The notes under the pieces were generated by a model that worked only from the letters and a program-made list of their open reading frames with translations, was not told the origin of the DNA and made no database searches. DNA of 64,000 nucleotides, taken from NCBI GenBank assembly GCA_028767165.1, contig JARACJ010000001.1, forward strand, positions 124,001 through 188,000. The letters run 5' to 3'. The first letter of the stretch is position 1, and the number at the start of each line of letters is the position of its first letter. Made by a program: the position numbers and the translations under genes. The stretch comes from Proteobacteria bacterium DTSAM18 (GTDB lineage Bacteria; Myxococcota_A; UBA796; GCA-2862545). This document shows positions 25,803-34,319 of the stretch, in pieces.

Positions 25803-25891
25803 CCACCGACGGCTTCCCGCCGCGCGGCCACTGTGGTGTGATGGGTCCTTGCGCCGTGGCGGTGCGAGGACCTTTCGGAGGATGGTGAGCC

Positions 25892-28800
25892 TTGCAGCAG
25901 GCTGCAGACGTGGTGTCGGTGGTGGACCTGCCCACTGGGGTGGAAGGGATCGTCGTCTTCGAGGCCCGTGATGCCCAGGGGGTGCCCATTCCCGGCCCCA
26001 CCCTGGCCGTCGTCGGCATGATCCACGGCAACGAGCCCGTCGGCCGGCAGGCCGTGGGCAGGCTCCGTGAGGTCTGTTCCGAGCGGCTCACGTCGGGGCG
26101 TCTGATCACCGTGCTCGCCAACCTCGAGGCCGAGCGACTCGGTCTGCGACACACGCCCGGCGGTGTCGACATGAACCGGCTGTGGGACGCCGACCGCCTC
26201 GCACGCATGCGCGCGCAGGACCCCTCCGAGCTGGCCTACGAGCACAGGCGGGTGCTCGAGGTGGTGCCCTGGCTGCTGCAGGCGGAGGCCATCCTCGATC
26301 TGCACTCGACCTCCCGGCCGTCTCCGCCGCACCTCATCTTCCGGGATGACTATGCGCATGCCGAGCTGGCCCGACAGCTCGGGGTCGAGCGACTGGTCAC
26401 CGGGGTGCACGAGAGCGGGGTCCTGTCTGGCGGCATCTGCGCCAACGCGGGACTCGCACTCGGAAAGATGGGATCCAAGGTGGGACTCACGCTCGAGGCG
26501 GGACAGCACGACGACCCCCGGAACATCGAGGCGGCCTGGAGCGTGGTGGAGCGGTTCCTCGCCGCGATGGGCGTGTGGAGCACGGACCTGCCGCCCTATG
26601 AGGGCGAGTTCGAGGTGTACGAGCTCATCGACCGCTTCCGGCAGGCGCCAGCGGGCCACGAGCCCTACCGGTTCGTGGGCTACCAGGGCGGGGAGCCCGG
26701 CAGCGTGCGGCACGGTCCGCCCCGTGAGCTCGCCTCCTTCGAGCAGATCGAGGCCGACGAGATCATCCTGCGCAGGGGGGTGAGCGAGGTCATCCGCGCC
26801 AGCTCGCCCTTCGTCATGATCATGCCCGCCCCCACGGCGGATCCGGGCGCCGACCTGTACTACGTGGGCATCCGCCGGCACGCCTCGCTGCAGCGACGCC
26901 CGTCCGACGACCTGCAGGCCCGAGTCGAGGCCCAGGCCATGGAGCGGATGCTCGACCTGATGACCGACGACGAGGCCCAGGCGGGCATCACACGGGTGGC
27001 GTTCGATGGCCGGCGGGTGCTGGACCTGTGCGCCGATCTCGTCATGCGGGTGGCACGGCTGCCCGCAGGGCACCCTCACCGACGTCTCGTGGTGGTCGGT
27101 CGTGGCGACTGGGACGAGGAGGACGTCGACAACCGGCAGGGCGAGCGCTACCGCCGTGCGCTGCAGCTTGCGCTGGAGAGCGGTGTGCCCGTGGAGCGCG
27201 TGCAGCTGCTGCGGGGTGCGTCCGAGCAGTGGCTCCACAAGCTCGGGGGAGACGTGGTGCGCCGGGCCGCGGCGGAGGGGACGCCGATGAGCATCCTCGT
27301 CTCGGAGCGTCAGCCCCACTCGGTGTCGGTGCTGCTCGCCGGCGACGTGGAACGTGCCCTCTCCAGTGGCGACTTCCACCACGTGAGGGTGGCGCTGGTG
27401 GTCGAGGCCGCCACGGTCGAGGCCCGGGAGGAGTCCGTGAGGACCCATGTGGCCCGATCCGGCATCTTCGGCAGCCGGTACGAGCTCGTGCAGACCGCGG
27501 GACACCTGGTGGACCAGCTTCGCGAGGAGCACCGGGCACTGTGGGACTCGGGGATCTTCGGCACCCTCCCTGAGGGGCTCACGGCGGACCCGGTCACGCG
27601 AGCCATCCGGGTCACGCGTCCGGACGCGGCGCCCAGGCTCACGGGGGTCCTCCTGAGGGCGCAGCGCTCCATGTGGCGCGACCTGTTGCGCCTGCACCTC
27701 ACACAGACCCAGGTCTTCTCACGGCGTGAGCCCCTGAACCGGTGGCTCGTGCGCCTGATGGCCAACACGGGCATCATGGACAGCCGCGCGTTGTTCGAGC
27801 TGGTGGAGCGGGATCCCCGCGGTCGCTGGCGGGTACGCCGTGAGCTGGCGGATGCACGGCTGCTCACGGGCGCTGGGGAGCCGCAGATCGTGGAGCAGAC
27901 CGACGAGGCTGGGGCAGCGTCGAGCAGTCGGCTCACGGCCTCCGGCGGCGCGCTGCAGGCGTGCCTTCAGGCCACCGAGGTCGACCGGGACAGCATCGAG
28001 CGGTGGATCGGCTGGAAGCGCTTCGTCCGGAGCGCGCAGACCCTGCCGGGCCTGGTGGGGCGCGACGTCCTGCTGGCCTTCTCCAAGGATCGCATCGAGG
28101 AACGACTCTTCAAGTGGATGCGTGAGGTCCGTGAGCTCGCCATCCGTGAGCCCGGCCGGTGGATGATCGTCGTGGCCGGCGACGGCATGGTGCCTGTCGA
28201 GGCCGGCGATCCGGTCCACGGAGAGCTCGCGCGACTCCACCAGGAGCTCGTGAGGTGTCCACAGCTACGCTACCTGCGCATCCAGAACGCGCGGGGAACC
28301 CGCCTGGCATGGATGAAGGGGCTCATCGAGGAGCTCGGCGCCCGGCCCACTGGTGGGGAGCCCGCATCGGTGTGCTGGGAGATGGAGCACGGCAGCGCCA
28401 TCAACGTGGTGATGATCTGTGAGCACACCAGCGACGACAGGGGCTCACCGTGGAGTCTCGACGCGTGGCGCGTCACCCGGTGTGGCGTGCTGATCGCCGA
28501 TCCCCTCCAAGGGGTCCACGGCGGTCACGACGTGGCTGCCTTCACCGGTGGTGTCCGGGGGATCACCCTGAACCAGGAGCTCGCCCACTTCTGCAGGGCC
28601 CACTGTGAGGGCCTGCTGAGGCAGGTGGGGCTCAAGGTCACCGGCGCGGGAGGCCCGGCCATGCAGCTGAGGCTGCAGCAGGTCGTGCAGCGCCTGCTGT
28701 CGGTGCAGCTGCGTCAGATGTGGATGCACCACGCAGAGGGTCCCGCCGATCCGGAAGAGCGGGCGGAGTGGCTGGCCTCACGCACGTCGGTGGCCGACGA

Positions 28801-28918
28801 CGAGGTCACCCGGCGCTTCGTGGAGGCGGCGGGTGCGCTCCACGGGGCCGATGAGCCCGACACGGATGCCCTGGCGGCGTCTCTCTGGCGCTCCGTGGAG
28901 CGCTGGCCGGCCCTGTGA
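25892..28918 (+). CDS. AstE/aspartoacylase-like zinc hydrolase fused to a long unknown region
   Basis: The product is 1008 residues. Residues 20-240 are a succinylglutamate desuccinylase/aspartoacylase-type M14 domain: VGMIHGNEPVG with the zinc His and Glu, ILDLHSTSRPSPPH with the third ligand, and GLTLEAGQH with the likely catalytic Glu. Relatives remove acyl groups from amino acids. The remaining 750 residues are soluble, with helical stretches rich in Arg/Glu, and I recognise no domain there. The TTG at 25892 follows GGAGG by 10 bases; no ATG in frame fits better. The protein is about three times the usual family length. The substrate is unknown. It follows topB by 89 bases. Confidence 0.75.
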   Translation: MQQAADVVSVVDLPTGVEGIVVFEARDAQGVPIPGPTLAVVGMIHGNEPVGRQAVGRLREVCSERLTSGRLITVLANLEAERLGLRHTPGGVDMNRLWDADRLARMRAQDPSELAYEHRRVLEVVPWLLQAEAILDLHSTSRPSPPHLIFRDDYAHAELARQLGVERLVTGVHESGVLSGGICANAGLALGKMGSKVGLTLEAGQHDDPRNIEAAWSVVERFLAAMGVWSTDLPPYEGEFEVYELIDRFRQAPAGHEPYRFVGYQGGEPGSVRHGPPRELASFEQIEADEIILRRGVSEVIRASSPFVMIMPAPTADPGADLYYVGIRRHASLQRRPSDDLQARVEAQAMERMLDLMTDDEAQAGITRVAFDGRRVLDLCADLVMRVARLPAGHPHRRLVVVGRGDWDEEDVDNRQGERYRRALQLALESGVPVERVQLLRGASEQWLHKLGGDVVRRAAAEGTPMSILVSERQPHSVSVLLAGDVERALSSGDFHHVRVALVVEAATVEAREESVRTHVARSGIFGSRYELVQTAGHLVDQLREEHRALWDSGIFGTLPEGLTADPVTRAIRVTRPDAAPRLTGVLLRAQRSMWRDLLRLHLTQTQVFSRREPLNRWLVRLMANTGIMDSRALFELVERDPRGRWRVRRELADARLLTGAGEPQIVEQTDEAGAASSSRLTASGGALQACLQATEVDRDSIERWIGWKRFVRSAQTLPGLVGRDVLLAFSKDRIEERLFKWMREVRELAIREPGRWMIVVAGDGMVPVEAGDPVHGELARLHQELVRCPQLRYLRIQNARGTRLAWMKGLIEELGARPTGGEPASVCWEMEHGSAINVVMICEHTSDDRGSPWSLDAWRVTRCGVLIADPLQGVHGGHDVAAFTGGVRGITLNQELAHFCRAHCEGLLRQVGLKVTGAGGPAMQLRLQQVVQRLLSVQLRQMWMHHAEGPADPEERAEWLASRTSVADDEVTRRFVEAAGALHGADEPDTDALAASLWRSVERWPAL

Positions 28919-28997
28919 GGGCTGACCTGGCGTGAGGCGCACGCGCTTCCTCACGCTGGGGAGGAGACACCGGGAGGGAAGGCGGACCGACGCTGGA

Positions 28998-29717
28998 TCA
29001 GGCAGCGGCGCCGATCTCGTCGTGGTCCTGCCACAGGATGCCGTGCTCGAGGTTCCATGCGACGCACATGCGGGCATGCTCGGGGGTGCACTGGGTGAGG
29101 CGGACGCCCAGGCTGGAGGCCGAGACCTCCGACGCCATCATCGCCTCCTCGTCCCGTGCGATCAGATCGCGCATCACGAGGTAGCCGAAGGAGATGGGGT
29201 GGGGGTGGCCGTGGGTGGCCCGGAGGGAGCGGTACTGGCCCGTTCCGCGGGTCTCGAGCACGCCGATGCCTTCGAGGGCGCCCAGCAGGACCGTTCGGGT
29301 CTTCCGGAGGGACTCGGCGCTGCTGGTGTCGATGTGGGCGGCCACCAGCGCCTCGACGTCTGCCAGGGGGATCTCGAAGACCTGGCGACGCAGGGCAGGG
29401 GCGATCAGCTCCTCGACCGCGATGAGCGTGAGCGGGTGGGACAGGGCCCACTGGTAGGCCATCATGTCGATCTGGCCGAGGGCGGATGCCTGGGCGTAGG
29501 TGCGGAGGAACGCACCGTCGGCGATGCGACCATCGCCGTCGATGGTCAGGAAACCGTCGCGGATCATGCGGATCAGCTCGCGCTGACGTGGCACGGACAG
29601 GTGGGGCAGCCGGCCGTAGCATGTGTCGGTCCACTCGGACAATGCCATGCCCGGCTCGGCGAGAGCCAGCAGGGTGTGGGCGTCGTCGAGGTTGAGGGTG
29701 CGCGTCCAGCTCTTCAA
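28998..29717 (-). CDS. Solitary BrxA-like (DUF1819) protein
   Basis: The product is 239 residues, soluble and helical. Several stretches resemble the small BrxA protein of BREX phage-defence systems: LSEWTDTCYGRLPHLS with a run of Arg after it, a middle YQWALSHPLTLIAVEEL, and STAES..K-R-type AESLRKTRTVLLGALEGIGVLE before a C-terminal part. BrxA is a winged-helix protein of uncertain function. The comparison is from memory of the family and was not computed. None of the other BREX genes (brxB, brxC, pglX, pglZ, brxL) is nearby. The start is a TTG with GGAGGAC upstream. Alternative: another helical family. Confidence 0.5.
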   Translation of the reverse strand: MKSWTRTLNLDDAHTLLALAEPGMALSEWTDTCYGRLPHLSVPRQRELIRMIRDGFLTIDGDGRIADGAFLRTYAQASALGQIDMMAYQWALSHPLTLIAVEELIAPALRRQVFEIPLADVEALVAAHIDTSSAESLRKTRTVLLGALEGIGVLETRGTGQYRSLRATHGHPHPISFGYLVMRDLIARDEEAMMASEVSASSLGVRLTQCTPEHARMCVAWNLEHGILWQDHDEIGAAA

Positions 29718-29781
29718 AGGTGTCCTCCACGGCCGTCACGCAGCGGGCCGGGTTCAGGCATGCATCCCACGCACTGTAGCA

Positions 29782-30144
29782 CTAGTCCGTGATCTCTTCA
29801 CCCGCTGGATCCACTGGCTTGCGCGTGTTTTCAGGCTTGAACAGGGCGGGGTTGAACAGTTCGCTGGCTCGGGCCAGATCCTGCACGCAGACGCGATCGG
29901 CGCGGCCGATCACCTTGCGACCTGGATCCAGCGCCACCACGACCTGCGAGATCGGGCCGTCCTGGAAGCCATCGCCGCAGGCGGGGGGCGTGCAGTTCGC
30001 CCGGTAGGTGTCGTCCTCGGACACCATCATATCGGCCGAGCAGCTGGTGACGTAGACGGCGCCGGTGCCGGCGACCTGTTGGACGTCGCCCATGCAGGCT
30101 GTCGTGCCGAGGGTGGTGAGGGCGAAGGCGAGGTGTCGGTTCAT
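29782..30144 (-). CDS. Small predicted lipoprotein
   Basis: The product is 120 residues from the ATG at 30144. The N-terminus MNRHLAFALTTLGTTAC is a lipoprotein signal. The mature part has cysteines in VTSCSAD, RANCTPPACGDG and RVCVQD, probably forming disulfides in the periplasm. It is divergent from the methyltransferase with 56 bases between starts. A longer reading from 30237 would put the signal peptide in the middle and is unlikely. No function recognised. Confidence 0.65.
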   Translation of the reverse strand: MNRHLAFALTTLGTTACMGDVQQVAGTGAVYVTSCSADMMVSEDDTYRANCTPPACGDGFQDGPISQVVVALDPGRKVIGRADRVCVQDLARASELFNPALFKPENTRKPVDPAGEEITD

Positions 30145-30200
30145 GTCGTGGTGTTCTCCGGGTGGCTGCACCTTGTCCCCTACATGGTTACCTGCGCGGC

Positions 30201-30992
30201 ATGCGTATTCAACCTCCTCCCGGCCCCATGCCTGCACCTGGCGAGACCCTTGACCAGCTTCTCGGAGACTGGTGGGTGTTTCAGCTCAAGGGTGGGCACC
30301 GTTTCTCCACCGACGACATGATGTGCGGATGGCGCGCAGCGGCGCATCAGCCCCATGCACGTCGTCTCCTCGACATCGGATCCGGCATCGGATCCGTCGG
30401 GTTGTACGCACTCGGGCTCGTGCAGCGTCCGGATGCCACCCTCATCGGTGTCGAGGCACAGCGCATCTCCCACGAGCTCGCGAAGCGGTCCGTGGCACGC
30501 AACGGGCTGCAGGATCGCGTACAGATGATCCACGGCGATCTGCGGGATGCCAGCGTGATGGATCCGGAGCAGCGCTTCGACCTCGTCACGGGCTCGCCGC
30601 CGTACATCCCGGTCGGCAAGGGCGTCATCTCGCCCCACCCCCAGCGCGCGGCGTGCCGCTTCGAGCTGCGGGGTTCCTGCGTCGACTACTGCCTGAGCGC
30701 GCGTCGCTGGCTCGCCCCCGGCGGTGTGTTCAGCTTCGTGATGGCCGCTGGGGATCCCCGCATCGAAGAGGCGCCCAGGCGTGCGGGCCTCGCCGTGCTC
30801 GAGCGCTTCGACGTGGTCTTCCGCGAGGGCATGGATCCCATGATCGCCGTGATGACCTGCAAGCGGGAGGAAGACGGCCCCCATCCCGAGCGGGTCGATC
30901 GCACGTTCCTCATCCGCCACGCCGACAACACGTTCTCGGATGAGTACAACGCGTTCCGGCTGGCCGTGGGGTTCGAGCACCAGGCCGCCTGA
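30201..30992 (+). CDS. SAM-dependent N6-adenine methyltransferase-like (TrmN6/YfiC type)
   Basis: The product is 263 residues. The first motif LLDIGSGIGSVGL (about 55-67) binds SAM and LIGVEAQ follows. The catalytic motif reads GSPPYIP where related enzymes have NPPY, and ends in a tract (RAACRFELRG) like that of tRNA1(Val) m6A37 methyltransferases. FVMAAGDPR follows. The change from Asn to Ser in the catalytic motif is seen in some methyltransferases and may alter the target. The ATG at 30201 has no strong ribosome site. A good terminator follows. Substrate tRNA is inferred. Confidence 0.8.
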   Translation: MRIQPPPGPMPAPGETLDQLLGDWWVFQLKGGHRFSTDDMMCGWRAAAHQPHARRLLDIGSGIGSVGLYALGLVQRPDATLIGVEAQRISHELAKRSVARNGLQDRVQMIHGDLRDASVMDPEQRFDLVTGSPPYIPVGKGVISPHPQRAACRFELRGSCVDYCLSARRWLAPGGVFSFVMAAGDPRIEEAPRRAGLAVLERFDVVFREGMDPMIAVMTCKREEDGPHPERVDRTFLIRHADNTFSDEYNAFRLAVGFEHQAA

Positions 30993-31012
30993 GGCCGATC
31001 TGCACACGCAGC

Positions 31013-31047
31013 GAGGCCCGGCCTCCCGGTGAGGGGAGCCGGGCCTC
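31013..31047. terminator. Bidirectional terminator hairpin
   Basis: GAGGCCCGGC pairs perfectly with GCCGGGCCTC, with a TCCC/GGGA inner stem, between convergent genes ending at 30992 and 31092. Confidence 0.8.
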
Positions 31048-31091
31048 GTGACGTCCTGGGCGTGGTTCGGCCACGGACCGGGCCAGAGGGC

Positions 31092-31934
31092 TCAGGGAGC
31101 GAAGTCGACCTCGCAGGGGTCGAAGATGCCCATCGCGGCGCCCTGCTCGAGGAGGGTCTCGATGGCGGCCCGCCCTTCCTCGCCGTAGTCCAGCGTGCGG
31201 CTGTTGGCGTACATGTCGAGGTATTGGGAGACCTTCTCGGCCTTGGCGAGCACGGTGCCCTGGGCGAGGAGCCACTCGATGGCCTCGTCGCGGTGCTCCA
31301 GACCGTGGGCGATGGCCTGGCGGAGGAGGTCGCTGACCTCGGCGATGGTCTGCTCGCCGAGGGAGCGCTTGATGGCGTTGCCACCGAGGGGAAGCGGCAG
31401 GCCGCCGGTGGCCTGGTGCCACCACTCGCCGAGGTCGACCACGGCGAAGAAGCCTTCCTGCTCGTAGGTGAGGCGGCCCTCGTGGATGATGAGGCCGGCA
31501 TCGACCTCGCCCTTGCGCAGGGCGTCGAAGATGAGGTGGTACGGCGTGATGGGGGTGACCACGGGTTCCACCTGCACCATCATGCGGAGCACGGCCCATG
31601 CGGTGGTGGTGAGTCCGGGGATGCCCACGCGCTTGCCTTCGAGCTCCTCGAGACCCATCGGCTGGGGAGCGACGAGCACCGGACCGTAGTTCTCGCCCAT
31701 CGAGCCGCCATGGGGCAGCAGCTGGTAGTGATCGGCGATCTTGGGGTAGTGCGCGATGGAGATGGCGCAGACGTCGGGGCCCTCGCCGCTGGCGAGCCGG
31801 TTGAGCTCGTCGGTGGGGGAGGTGTCGATGACGAAGCGGTAGTCGCCGGTGTCGATGAGGCCTTCGGTGAGGGCCCGCATCATGAACAGGTCGTCGGCAT
31901 CGGGGCTGCAGCGAACGGTGATCGTGGTGGTCAT
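31092..31934 (-). CDS. mqnD: 1,4-dihydroxy-6-naphthoate synthase (futalosine pathway)
   Basis: The product is 280 residues, normal for the family. The periplasmic-binding-protein-like fold opens with CSPDADDLFMMRALTEGLID, the MqnD signature, then VCAISIAHYP, VGIPGLTTTAW and LIIHEGRLTYEQ. The enzyme converts cyclic dehypoxanthine futalosine to 1,4-dihydroxy-6-naphthoate in menaquinone synthesis. Close paralogues (MqnA) differ in the opening motif, and MqnD fits better. It lies 7 bases after the PP2C-cNMP gene and is probably cotranscribed. The other menaquinone genes are not in the window. Confidence 0.93.
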   Translation of the reverse strand: MTTTITVRCSPDADDLFMMRALTEGLIDTGDYRFVIDTSPTDELNRLASGEGPDVCAISIAHYPKIADHYQLLPHGGSMGENYGPVLVAPQPMGLEELEGKRVGIPGLTTTAWAVLRMMVQVEPVVTPITPYHLIFDALRKGEVDAGLIIHEGRLTYEQEGFFAVVDLGEWWHQATGGLPLPLGGNAIKRSLGEQTIAEVSDLLRQAIAHGLEHRDEAIEWLLAQGTVLAKAEKVSQYLDMYANSRTLDYGEEGRAAIETLLEQGAAMGIFDPCEVDFAP

Positions 31935-31941
31935 GGGAGGA

Positions 31942-33129
31942 TCAGCTCTGGGACTGTCGCCGGAAGCGGCGGGCGAGGACGTCGAGGAGCTTCCACAGCA
32001 CGCGGTTGCCTACGTTGGGCTCCAGGGCGCACCAGGCCTGCAGTGCTTCCCGATCGATGGTGAGGAGATGCCCAGGCAGTAGCGCTTTCACCGTGGCGGT
32101 GCGAGGGCCGGGGGAGATGAGGGCGAGCTCCCCGAAGTGGTCGCCGGACCCAAGACGGGCGATCTCCCGACCATCCCGCTCGACCGAGAACTGGCCGGTG
32201 ACCACGACGAACATGTGGCTTTCGTGGTGTCCCTGCTGGCAGATGATCTCGCCGGACTCGACGATCTGGTCGTGGACGATGCGGCTGACCCTCTGCAGGG
32301 CGTGGAACGGCAGGCCCTCGAAGAGGAACAGGCTCTCGAGGACGCGGCTCCGATCGGGCATGAGGGCGTCGTCGGGGGAGATGCCCGCCTGCAGGGCGAC
32401 GACGGTGATGTTGTCCTTTCCGCCTGCCTGCAGGGCGGACTCGACGAGCTGCTCCACCGCCTCGCGCAGGTCGGCTCCGCCGAGCTGACGGGCCATCATC
32501 TCCGGCGGGACGAGGTCGCTCAGGCCGTCGGAGCACAGCAGGATGCGATCGCCGGGCTGCAGCTCCACGGCCATCGTGTCGGCCTGCACGGAGGTGTACA
32601 GCCCGATGGCCCGGGTGATGACGTTCTTCAGCCGGGACTGCGCGACCTCTTCGGGCCGCATGGCGCCGGTGGCGAGCAGCTCGTTGATGTAGGAGTGGTC
32701 GCGGGTGAGCTGCTGAAGCTCTCCCTTGCGGAGCAGGTAGGCCCGGGAGTCGCCCACGTGGATGATGAAGGCGGTGCCGGCACGCACCAGCGCCGCCACC
32801 AGGGTGGAGGTCATGCCTTCGCGGCCGGTCAGGGAGGCGGTCTCGAACACCCGGGCGGAGGCTTCCCCGGCGGCTTCCTCCAGCAGGGCGAGGACCTCGT
32901 CGCGGGCCTGGGAGGTCCGGCCGTCCTCGAAGGCATCGAGCGCATCGGAGAAGCGGGGGGCGTAGCCGTGGAAGGTGTCGATGGTCATGGCCGAGGCGAG
33001 CTCTCCGGCCATCCTGCCGCCGACGCCATCTGCCACCACGAACAGTCCGATGTCTTCCAGGGCGAGCAGCGCGTCTTCGTTCTTCTGACGCTTGAGCCCG
33101 ACGTCGGTGCGTGCGTGGAATCTGACCAT
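31942..33129 (-). CDS. PP2C Ser/Thr phosphatase fused to a cyclic-nucleotide-binding domain
   Basis: The product is 395 residues and cytoplasmic. Residues 1-240 are a PPM/PP2C phosphatase with the metal Asp residues: KNEDALL, VVADGVGGRMAGE, HVGDSRAYLL, LCSDGLSDLV and GGKDNITVV. Residues 265-390 are a cNMP-binding beta-roll (GEIICQQGHHESHMFVVVTG, then FGELALISPGPRTATVKA with the RTATV phosphate-binding motif). The fusion suggests a phosphatase controlled by cAMP or cGMP that opposes Hanks-type kinases such as the one at 2215. The ATG at 33129 starts right at the PP2C domain. It heads an operon with mqnD. Confidence 0.92.
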   Translation of the reverse strand: MVRFHARTDVGLKRQKNEDALLALEDIGLFVVADGVGGRMAGELASAMTIDTFHGYAPRFSDALDAFEDGRTSQARDEVLALLEEAAGEASARVFETASLTGREGMTSTLVAALVRAGTAFIIHVGDSRAYLLRKGELQQLTRDHSYINELLATGAMRPEEVAQSRLKNVITRAIGLYTSVQADTMAVELQPGDRILLCSDGLSDLVPPEMMARQLGGADLREAVEQLVESALQAGGKDNITVVALQAGISPDDALMPDRSRVLESLFLFEGLPFHALQRVSRIVHDQIVESGEIICQQGHHESHMFVVVTGQFSVERDGREIARLGSGDHFGELALISPGPRTATVKALLPGHLLTIDREALQAWCALEPNVGNRVLWKLLDVLARRFRRQSQS

Positions 33130-33188
33130 GGACGAGTCTCCCGGGGGACGGTGGGCGTGGGACCCCACCCTTGCTGCCCCTTGGTACC

Positions 33189-34319
33189 TCATTGCACGGT
33201 CAGAGGATAGGTCTGAATCCAGGCTGGTTCTGCTTCCTCGTCGATGCCATGCCGGCGCCACAGGCCTATCTCGAGTACCCGACCGCCGGGCGCCGCCTTC
33301 CGGGAGAGCCCCATGGGAAAGCTCCAGGAGCGTGTGCCGCCGGGCGCGATGCGGGTGTCGGTCACGAGCGACCAGCTGCCGTCGTCGGCGTACTCACGTC
33401 CGAGGGGCTGCTCCCACAGCACGGTGGGCTCGCTCTGGGGCGAGGGACCCAGCAGACGGGCCCGGGCCATGAGGGAGGTGTAGGGGGAGCCGGACGGCAC
33501 GTGGTGGCCGGCGCCCGTGTTCATCATGGTGAGCTCGACGGTGACGGGCTCGCCGCCCCGGACGACGGTGGGGCTCGGAAAGCGCACGAGGGCCGTGAGG
33601 GCCTGGTCGAGATCGGCCTGCAGCTCGTGGCTCCCGCCCGGGAGGTGGCAGTCCACGCAGTCCACGCCCGCCTCCGCCCACCCGGAGCGGCGCCAGGACG
33701 AGACGGTGTCGTACATTGGCACCTGGTGCCCGGCGGGCTGCCACTCGTGGCAGGTCTCGCAGGAGGCGACGCCCATGTCACTGATCCCGATGGGGTGGGG
33801 AGCCGGTCCGGCCTCGCCATCGGCTGCCAGGATGGTGCCGTCGCGGAGGTGGCAGGTGGCGCAGGTGATGCCCTCCATCGCGAGCGTGGGGGACCAGGCG
33901 GGGTTCGGGTCCAGCCAGTGGCCAGCTCCATCCGTGAGCCGGTCCTGCTGCTGCGTGAAGGGCTGGTGGCACTGCAGGCACCGGGCGTCCTCGGCGGCTT
34001 GCGCGGCCTGCAGGTGCAGCAGGGTGGGGGCCACGTGGTGGCCGGAGCCGCGCCACTGGCGCCCGGTGGAAGGGTGGCAGCCCTGGCAGGTCTGGGCCGA
34101 AGGGGAGGGGAGGCCCGCCGGCGCACGCGCCAGATCGAGGGGCAGCCCATCGGGGAACAGGGGCACCCGCGGCGTACGCTGGGAGGTGGGCGCGCGTGGG
34201 GTCTGGGTCGCGGGCGTGCTGGTGGAGGTGTCCTTCTTGGACTTGCGGCCCCGGCCGGCGGCTGCGGGTTCGGCGATCAGGCACAGGAGCAGGGCGAGGC
34301 CCGGCAGGGAGCGAAGCAT
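33189..34319 (-). CDS. Exported pentahaem cytochrome c
   Basis: The product is 376 residues with signal peptide MLRSLPGLALLLCLIAEPAAA. Five haem-binding CxxCH motifs are visible: CQGCH, CLQCH, CATCH, CETCH and CVDCH, all between about residues 78 and 225. A beta-rich C-terminal domain of 140 residues has no Cys. The pattern is that of periplasmic multihaem cytochromes that pass electrons or reduce nitrogen oxides or sulfur compounds; which one is unclear. Its start overlaps the stop of the lytic transglycosylase gene (ATGA). The pairing with a murein enzyme is unusual. Confidence 0.88.
   Translation of the reverse strand: MLRSLPGLALLLCLIAEPAAAGRGRKSKKDTSTSTPATQTPRAPTSQRTPRVPLFPDGLPLDLARAPAGLPSPSAQTCQGCHPSTGRQWRGSGHHVAPTLLHLQAAQAAEDARCLQCHQPFTQQQDRLTDGAGHWLDPNPAWSPTLAMEGITCATCHLRDGTILAADGEAGPAPHPIGISDMGVASCETCHEWQPAGHQVPMYDTVSSWRRSGWAEAGVDCVDCHLPGGSHELQADLDQALTALVRFPSPTVVRGGEPVTVELTMMNTGAGHHVPSGSPYTSLMARARLLGPSPQSEPTVLWEQPLGREYADDGSWSLVTDTRIAPGGTRSWSFPMGLSRKAAPGGRVLEIGLWRRHGIDEEAEPAWIQTYPLTVQ

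Noticed and set aside
28998-29717. A full BREX defence island around the BrxA-like gene
   Set aside because: No brxB, brxC, pglX, pglZ or brxL gene is within the window. Neighbours are ordinary metabolic and envelope genes.
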